DNA from: Beroe ovata
Lineage: Eukaryota > Ctenophora > Nuda > Beroida > Beroidae
DNA length: 33,566 bases
Direction of reading: 5' to 3'
Assembly: GCA_946803715.1 (NCBI GenBank)
Contig: CAMPET010000287.1
Location: 13,309 to 46,874, forward strand
Each line of letters opens with the position of its first letter. The first letter of the stretch is position 1. The position numbers and the translations under genes are program-made. Shown here piece after piece: positions 28,201 through 33,566 of this stretch. Under the pieces are notes generated by a model. That model searched no databases, was not told the origin of the DNA, and saw nothing but the letters and a program-made list of their open reading frames with translations.

Positions 28201-31200
28201 CACGTGATACTGCACTACTCACGTGATACTGCACTACTCACGTGGGGAAGTCGGAGTATTCGTAACTCCCGATAGAGTCATCCTCAGGGGTGGAGCAAAC
28301 TTGTGGAGTGATGGGCTTCGGGTAGTTACGAAACTTGATTGAGTTCAGCTGAAACGTAGAATGATAAGATGCTAACAGTTAAATATGATGACACACACAC
28401 ACACATATACAGTACACACACACAGACATACACAGACATATCATACACATACGCATACACACACAGACACATACACACAGACACACACAGACACACACAA
28501 ACAGTACACACACAGACACACATACGCAGACACACAAACACGCACACAGACACACACATTACCTTGATTCCCTCCCAGTTAACGGTTATGGATTGCCACG
28601 CTGCTTTCTGGGTGAGTGTGATGTTCCCACCGATTATATTGTCCACCACCACGACCGTTTCCCCCAGCTCCACGATCTGTCCACACCGGATCAACTCGGG
28701 GAAGTTAATCTCGTCGTACAGTTTCTGTCCTGTGGGGATATTTGCACGTGCTAAGAGGGATCAACAAATACTGCGTGTGTGACATAGTAACACATGTGGG
28801 ATATTGTTATTTGTGGTCTAGGATCACCATGGCAAACACGCGGTGCAATTCTGTGTGTGACTCCTAGAATGTCACACAAAGGAGACGCGTCGGCCATCCT
28901 ACGGGATTCTATCTATAATATAAAGGAAGAAGGCACTTATAGGAAAGTGGTTCCGCTGTATATGGATAACTCGACCAAATGGAGTTGGAGAGCCGGGATT
29001 TTTTGCAAGGTGGTAGATGAATAAATTCCGCTGTCGAACATCATTTCGGATTTTTAAATTAGGTCTTGGATTTTTTGTAATCGGCGCTCAAAGTTGGGAA
29101 AAGGGTTTTGAAAAACGACTATGCAATATAGGAGGAATAAGCGTTGCTAGGCGACGTAAGAGTTGCACGTGCATGTTTATTGAAAGTGCGCGCGCGTTAA
29201 TGTTATTGCCATTTCGTTGTTCCTTTGTTTTGAGAGGTATCAATTTTGATGCTGCACTTATTTTAATTCTCTGATGCACTCAGTATATCCAAAATTAAGT
29301 ATACCACGCCCACTTGACGGGCGTTCTAGTATATATATACTTGGACTTTGGAGTTGCACATCATACAGAGTTGTCGATGTGTTCTCAGGCCAGATCCTAT
29401 GAGATGAGATGGGAACACAGAATATATATATAGATTACGGAATGGCTGTACGTGTGCCTCATTGAGTTTATACCGCCAAGGAATTTGGATAAATGAGTGA
29501 CCGAAGGAGGGAGTCGAATCCCATTGTTTCATTTTCTCCAGCCTCATGGTTGTGTGTGTGTGTGTGTGTGTGTGTGTGTCTTAGTCTGGTTGTCACTGTG
29601 TATTTGTATGAGGTGGTATGATGTTTTGGAACTTCTCGAGACACACAATATCAGCAGTGATCATCAAAGATGGATGAAATAGAGTTTATATTAGCCAGAG
29701 AGCAGTAACATATGTAAACACACAGACATTCACACACACAGACATTCACACACACAGACACACAAATAATAATGATAACAATAAGAAAGGATTTATATTC
29801 CGCTTAACCTTTAAAGAGCAAGCTCTAGGTAACAAAGCGGAGGCATTGTAAAAGTACCACTTAATGCTAATAGATAAGGTTTGAGAAAATTCAGTCCTTT
29901 AATAAAGCTTTAAAGTGGAAAAGGCACGCTTGAATAAATAAACTTAAATCTAGACTTCGTTATTGATGTTGGGCAAACATACCTATGTATTTGTGAAGCA
30001 TCTTATCCATGGGCAGAGCCACTGCATTCTTCACATTGAATATTTTCTCCGTGTTTGTGGTCTGATGACGGCTCGTTTTCCCGAAAATCCCGAGACGGCG
30101 CCTCAGGTCGCCGAGTGGACACAGGAAACTACTGTTATACACGCACATAGAACAACACTCGTCAGAACACTTTGCACCACACCGTGCGTCGTATCGCCTG
30201 GAGAACAGAACGGGATATGAAACATGAGACGTGACGATATGATGATGGAGGGTTTTCACACGATATTATAATAACTCACGATTCACAGACAGCAGGACAG
30301 ACGGAGAATGGGTTATACAACTCGTTCTGACAGTCAGTTGCCTCCGTTAACTCCAGGAAGAAGGAAATACTGCGACATTGTGTCGCCACGAGAAGCGTTG
30401 TCTGTCGGAGTATGGTATGCTCGATGAGAACCACTACGACCTTGTGGTCGCCCGCCTGGTTGACGCTCTCCAGTTTGCTGAACGCAATACGTTCCTGATC
30501 CTGAATGAAATGTGGCGTTGAGAATTTGGTACAGAAATAACAGTTTCCAAATAAATATCTGTCATGAGCTATTGTGAGCTCAACATATACGATAGAGTGG
30601 AACTATAGTGTCTATTCACACCCAACATTTCTTATGCTTCGAATATTCTCACTTATGCATTACTATATACTCCTGTAAGCTCATAATTCTCAAGACAACG
30701 CTTACCGAAGAATTTTCGTAAGATGCTATTGTATTGAGTGGCTCTATTGTTAACAAGGTCTCGCTAAGCGATGGTAGCTACGCACAATACGAAACCTTTG
30801 TCTCGTTAAATGGGAGCAATGACAGTTGAACAATGGGATAACAAGGCAGATCTGGGTGACCATTCAAACTTGTACCGCTTCGACAACTGAATAACGAAAC
30901 TTTTCGTGGCAACAGCGCTCTAAATTCAGGCTATAATATGTTCCTATTATATGCAGTACACACATCTTCCAGGATCCACTACCTTGGGGTAAGTGATTGA
31001 GGAGCAGAAGTCTGTGGTACTTCCCTCCCTCTTGATGTGAACTCCTCGGTACATTATGCTGTTCTGACCGTACAGAGTGTAATTCGCAGAGAGGTAATTC
31101 TCCGTCTTATACGTCTGAGGAAAGTATGTTATAATATGCAGCAGAGATAATGTCAAGTAATTGTTACGCACAGGAAATAATACAGCGCAAAGAATTTTGT

Positions 31201-32584
31201 TAAAAAGAGAGACAGCAGTAATAACCTTAAAACCCTCGAGAAATTTCTCCTCCGACCACCTTTCCTTGCACTCCCAGTCATCGCCTCCGAATATCTGAAT
31301 CGTGGGAACACTGTAAATGGTGACCTCCCAGGTGCCATGGAAGTTCTGAGCACTTGGTTCAAACCAGTGCTTTATAGCACTCCAATCATCTCTCTGCGTC
31401 ATGATCAATTTATCGCCTCCTTGAAATGGCACTTCTATGGAAAGTGGCTGAATGGGCGCAATCCGCGAGGAAACAACAACGTGTTCGACGTTATCCTTCG
31501 ACGTATTTGATAACACCAGTAACAATCCCGATGTGTCAAAGTTGAGATCAAGATTGTTGTCAATGAACATTCTTGGGTTAACTTCGAGGTTGTTTTCAAG
31601 TACAATACGACCATGTTTCCTCCACAAATCTCCTTCAGCGCAGTTTTCGTGTGACTTATGAATGCTACAACGAGAATTGTAATCTGAACTGGTATTTAAT
31701 CGCTTATTGCCCGGATCATAAACTTCCTCTCTGTCGATTGAATTTTTTCTTATCTCCCATTTCAGTGCTTCTTGGCCACTGTCTGTCATATCAACAGTTC
31801 TTGTCAGATTAACTATGATATATGAAGTAGTTCTAGATTCTTTTCTGAATGCCACGTACCCGGCATATGGCTCACTGAACCATGCAATGGTACTTGTGAA
31901 ATCAGGATGTGTACTGTTCTGCTCAAATATTGTGGCACAATAAGTTTGATGGGAAGGAAGTGAATTTGAATTAGTTTGTACTCTCAATACAACTGATCTG
32001 CCAATGAGGCCATCTTTACCCCTTAGTTTAGCACAGTCTGAAAGTCGAGTACGGGAGATGGAAAGAGTATCACCCTTAATGCAGAGTTTTTCATCAAATA
32101 CCGGTGTATTTCCACCGTCTGTCAATGATTGAGAGCATTCAAAACAACCGCCAAGCAGAAGATTAGAGCAGGACTGTGATCCCATCTTGACAGGAAGCTC
32201 ATGAATCTGCCAAGTCACAGAGTAGCTGTCAGGCAACTTGAAGAGACTGAACATGACCACAGCATCTGAAAGGTGGAACAGAATCAAGGTTATATACTAT
32301 ATCATCTACATTGCTGAACTGCCAGAACTTTTCCAGTGCAAAACAAACCATCTCCTTGCTCAAAGTAGATGAGAAACTTCTTTTTGCTCACTGGATCTCT
32401 CAATTCTTCAACCTCAGCAACTCCAATAGTTTCAGAGAGAACAACTGTAAATGTAATGCCTGATATTGTTAATTAATGATACATTTGTTTTGTTTGGTAG
32501 ATAATAGTCATCAGCTAATTTATCATGGATACAAGAAGAATACTCACTTTTCCAGATAGCAAGAAAGACATAAATCAGGTTCAT
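22253..32584 (-). CDS. Type I membrane protein with degenerate Cu/Zn-SOD-like repeats, 19 coding exons
   Basis: Exons in gene order: 32548-32584, 32310-32444, 31226-32265, 30983-31114, 30280-30500, 29983-30197, 28563-28729, 28242-28348, 27298-27390, 27061-27221, 26677-26770, 26444-26574, 25395-25466, 24772-24819, 23123-23188, 22922-23026, 22681-22779, 22439-22591, 22253-22344. Every intron is GT-AG and every phase agrees; the total is 3168 nt, 1055 residues. Residues 1-~22 form a signal peptide. Five SOD-like modules follow (~23-885), recognised by Trp-X-Ile-His-Glu-like, Gly-Gly-(H)-Tyr-Pro-like, Cys-X2-Gly-Asp-Leu and Gly-Arg-Ser-Val-Val signatures. Most copper-binding His are replaced, so enzyme activity is unlikely. 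The membrane span is ~895-918; the tail has TTYQTI (927-932), 11 Ser and a Thr-Ser-Leu end. If the last intron is retained, translation stops at 22428. Family call: animal Cu-only SOD-repeat proteins, by pattern. Exons 1 and 14 are least certain. Confidence 0.75.
23284..23404. repeat. Intronic ~120 bp foldback, MITE-like
   Basis: GGCTTCTTCACGAAA at the left end pairs with TTTCGTGAAGGAGC at the right, and CTAAATGGAAGTTA pairs with TAACTCCATTTAG inside. It lies in intron 14 of the membrane protein gene. It resembles a short non-autonomous foldback element. Confidence 0.75.
24648..24745. repeat. Cluster of TACATTGTGTACAATG palindromes
   Basis: CATACATTGTGTACAATG occurs at about 24656 and 24688, followed by further TATACA/TGTATA stretches. 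The units are self-complementary around TTGTGTACAA and could form cruciforms. Intronic, just downstream (in gene order) of exon 14. Confidence 0.6.
25565..26030. repeat. ~110 bp tandem repeat in intron 12
   Basis: The string GCAAGCATTCCTACGT(C/A)ACAG recurs at ~25609, 25671, 25781 and 25892, with a diverged copy near 26003. Spacing is 110-111 bp except for one 62-bp short unit. Each unit also carries TGGTGTCAGC and CGTGACGAATG. No protein is implied. Confidence 0.85.
26265..26405. repeat. CA-rich microsatellite
   Basis: ACACAC/ACATACAC-rich sequence in intron 12, just downstream of the exon 12 donor at 26443. Confidence 0.85.
26895..27060. repeat. 39-bp minisatellite in intron 10, abutting exon 10
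   Basis: The string GACGATAATGCTAAGGAC occurs at 26908, 26947, 26986 and 27025, exactly 39 bp apart. On the gene strand the array starts within ten bases of the exon 10 donor (27060/27061), and each unit contains TTTGTCCTTAG, which resembles a 3' splice site. Because 39 is a multiple of three it stays open in several frames on both strands; those ORFs are by-products. Confidence 0.88.
27595..28244. repeat. 19-bp minisatellite carrying 5' splice sites and E-boxes, intron 8
   Basis: CACGTG occurs 27 times at exactly 19-bp spacing from 27745 to 28239 (unit CACGTGATACTGCACTACT). To the left, an older part alternates 19- and 12-bp spacings (27595 to 27745). On the gene (minus) strand each unit reads CACGTGAGTAG, repeating the real exon 8 donor AC|GTGAGT at 28242/28241, which lies inside the first unit. 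The near-perfect identity implies recent expansion and probable length polymorphism. Confidence 0.93.
28389..28558. repeat. CA/ACACAGAC microsatellite in intron 7
   Basis: Long run of ACAC, ACAGACAC and CATACAC units. The open frames across it on both strands are low-complexity artefacts, although the minus-strand frame runs on into real exon 7. Confidence 0.9.
29551..29578. repeat. GT dinucleotide run
   Basis: About 14 uninterrupted TG units in intron 6. A CACACAGACATT repeat follows at about 29718-29765. Confidence 0.9.
29766..29860. repeat. Possible short interspersed element fragment
   Basis: AATAATAATGATAACAATA followed by GGATTTATATTCCGCTTAACC and AACAAAGCGGAGGCATTGTA resembles a short dispersed motif common in marine invertebrate genomes (ATAA repeat, TTTATAT, CGCTT, TTGTA). 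This is recalled by eye and has no second copy in the window. Confidence 0.25.
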
Positions 32585-33357
32585 CAGTTTACATACTCTA
32601 GGGTATCTACAACAAGACAAATGGATAAGGTTGTAAGAATTGATTTAAATTTCTATTACAGTAGATTCAATCTCTATTATAATTTGACATTCTCTCTATA
32701 ATAATTTCTGTAAGTCACGGCGTGCGTGTTGCTATGGGGATAAGACTTTGCTTTCTAATCATTTGATGAAAAAAGATATTTTGAACTGCTCTAATGCTGA
32801 TGGTATGGCACACTATGGGTAACTTTTATCTGGCTGGCTAATACTTTGCATATTCACTGATTTAGGGTTATTGCTAGATCTTAGAACAAGAGTTAGAATT
32901 GGAGTGAGTTCACATATTACGTAATCAAAATTTCGGCATTTTTTACCCCCCTCCCCCTGCGTAATCATCTGTAATCATGGCTCAAACCCCCCCTCTCAGA
33001 AGGGAAATATTACGTAATCACAGGCCCAACCCCCCCTTCTGACGGAAAGTCTGAAAGGGACAAAGGAATATGATATTTATATAGAGCCTTCTCTGGTGGA
33101 TAACAAGCTAGATGGGGGACAGGGCAAAATGACTTTGGACTTGCTCTGCTGTCTGCTAGTGTTCAGATCCCTAGGTTGAGGGACAACATACAACATTTTG
33201 ATCCAGGACTCGACAGACATGCCTGTAGGGTGTTCACAGACTTGCTAACACTCGCCCTATAGGCTGCTTTCTGCTTTGATTGCGTAGTATGCTGACTGTT
33301 ATTCACTGTATCGTATCCCGTGGAGCCTCATGGCCATTTTGAGTAGAGTACTGAGTT
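32585..33357. other. 5' flank of the membrane protein gene
   Basis: No gene recognised. Presumed promoter region of the minus-strand gene; no clear TATA box. It includes two ATTACGTAATC boxes (~32917 and 33010) alternating with C-rich tracts (32946-32960, 32986-32995, 33029-33038), which may be a small repeat element. The reading frame of exon 1 stays open upstream of 32584 without an ATG in the next 12 codons. Confidence 0.4.
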
Positions 33358-33566
33358 TATACGCTCAGTAGAAGGGAACACAGTGAGTACGAGCGATATA
33401 CTGTGAGTATACGCTCAGTAGAAGGGAGCACAGTGAGTGCTAGCGATATACAGTGAGTATACGCTCAGTAGAAGGGGCACAGTGAGTGCTAGCTATATAC
33501 AGTGAGTATATGCTGAGTAGAAGGGAGCACAGTGAGTGCTGGCAATATACAGTGAGTATACGCTCA
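33358..33566. repeat. ~50 bp tandem repeat running off the window
   Basis: ACGCTCAGTAGAAGGGA recurs at 33361, 33411 and 33461, with a variant near 33510 and another start near 33560 (period 49-50). Each unit also has CACAGTGAGTGCTAGC and GATATACAGTGAGTAT. The array continues beyond the window. Confidence 0.9.

Noticed and set aside
27745-28244. CRISPR-like regular array
   Set aside because: The 19-bp units abut each other with no unique spacers, and the setting is a eukaryotic intron. It is a minisatellite.
28369-28782. 137-codon plus-strand ORF rich in Thr and His
   Set aside because: It reads a CA microsatellite and then the antisense strand of exon 7 of the membrane protein gene.
29440-29520. 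tRNA-like sequence (GGGAGTCGAATCCC resembles a T-arm)
   Set aside because: No matching acceptor stem, D-arm or anticodon arm could be built around it.
32917-33060. ATTACGTAATC boxes with C-rich tracts as a regulatory element or MITE
   Set aside because: Only two boxes, no clear terminal inverted repeats or target duplication; nothing further can be supported.

Overview
This window is eukaryotic and looks like an early-branching marine invertebrate, most likely a sponge. That assignment is inference, based on short GT-AG introns, AT-rich repeat-heavy intergenic DNA, intact retroelements and a draft-style assembly. The assembly shows single-N joins at 2041, 12540, 13092, 13349, 17808, 19493 and 20052 and a 51-N gap at 16477-16527. 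No prokaryotic gene organisation is present.

Region 1 (about 0.3-13.1 kb) is a large Ty3/gypsy-class retroelement flanked by copies of a ~170 bp tandem repeat. Its genes run left to right: a small protein joining a retroviral-type zinc knuckle to an F-box-like segment (4952-5590), Gag without a zinc knuckle (5837-7000), Pol (protease, RT, RNase H, integrase; 6997-11262), a Pro-rich overlapping ORF (11228-11476) and a basic accessory ORF (12144-12488). Pol has no usable start codon of its own. It sits in the -1 frame behind a slippery A-AAT-TTT heptamer that touches the Gag stop codon, followed by a short hairpin. LTRs could not be located; a perfect inverted repeat around an N at 12540 suggests a faulty contig join near the 3' end.

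Region 2 (13.1-20.1 kb) holds an intact single-ORF protein with a cysteine-rich finger and three CCCH zinc fingers (13591-14844), probably a retrotransposon ORF1-type protein. It is followed by at least four rearranged copies of a pyrimidine-rich repeat of up to ~1.6 kb that carries a small conserved reading frame.

Region 3 (22.2-32.6 kb, minus strand) is the main discovery: one host gene of about 19 coding exons, visible only when exons are joined. All 18 introns obey GT-AG and all exon phases match, giving a continuous frame of about 1055 residues. The product is predicted to be a type I membrane protein: a signal peptide, an ectodomain of about five degenerate Cu/Zn-superoxide-dismutase-like modules that have lost most or all copper ligands, one membrane span, and a ~135-residue tail with a TxYxxI motif, an 11-serine run and a PDZ-ligand-like C terminus. 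Its introns hold several tandem arrays. The most striking is a 19-bp array in which every unit repeats the gene's own 5' splice site and an E-box.

The rest (1-300, 20.1-22.2 kb, 32.6-33.6 kb) shows only repeats, hairpins and unassigned DNA.
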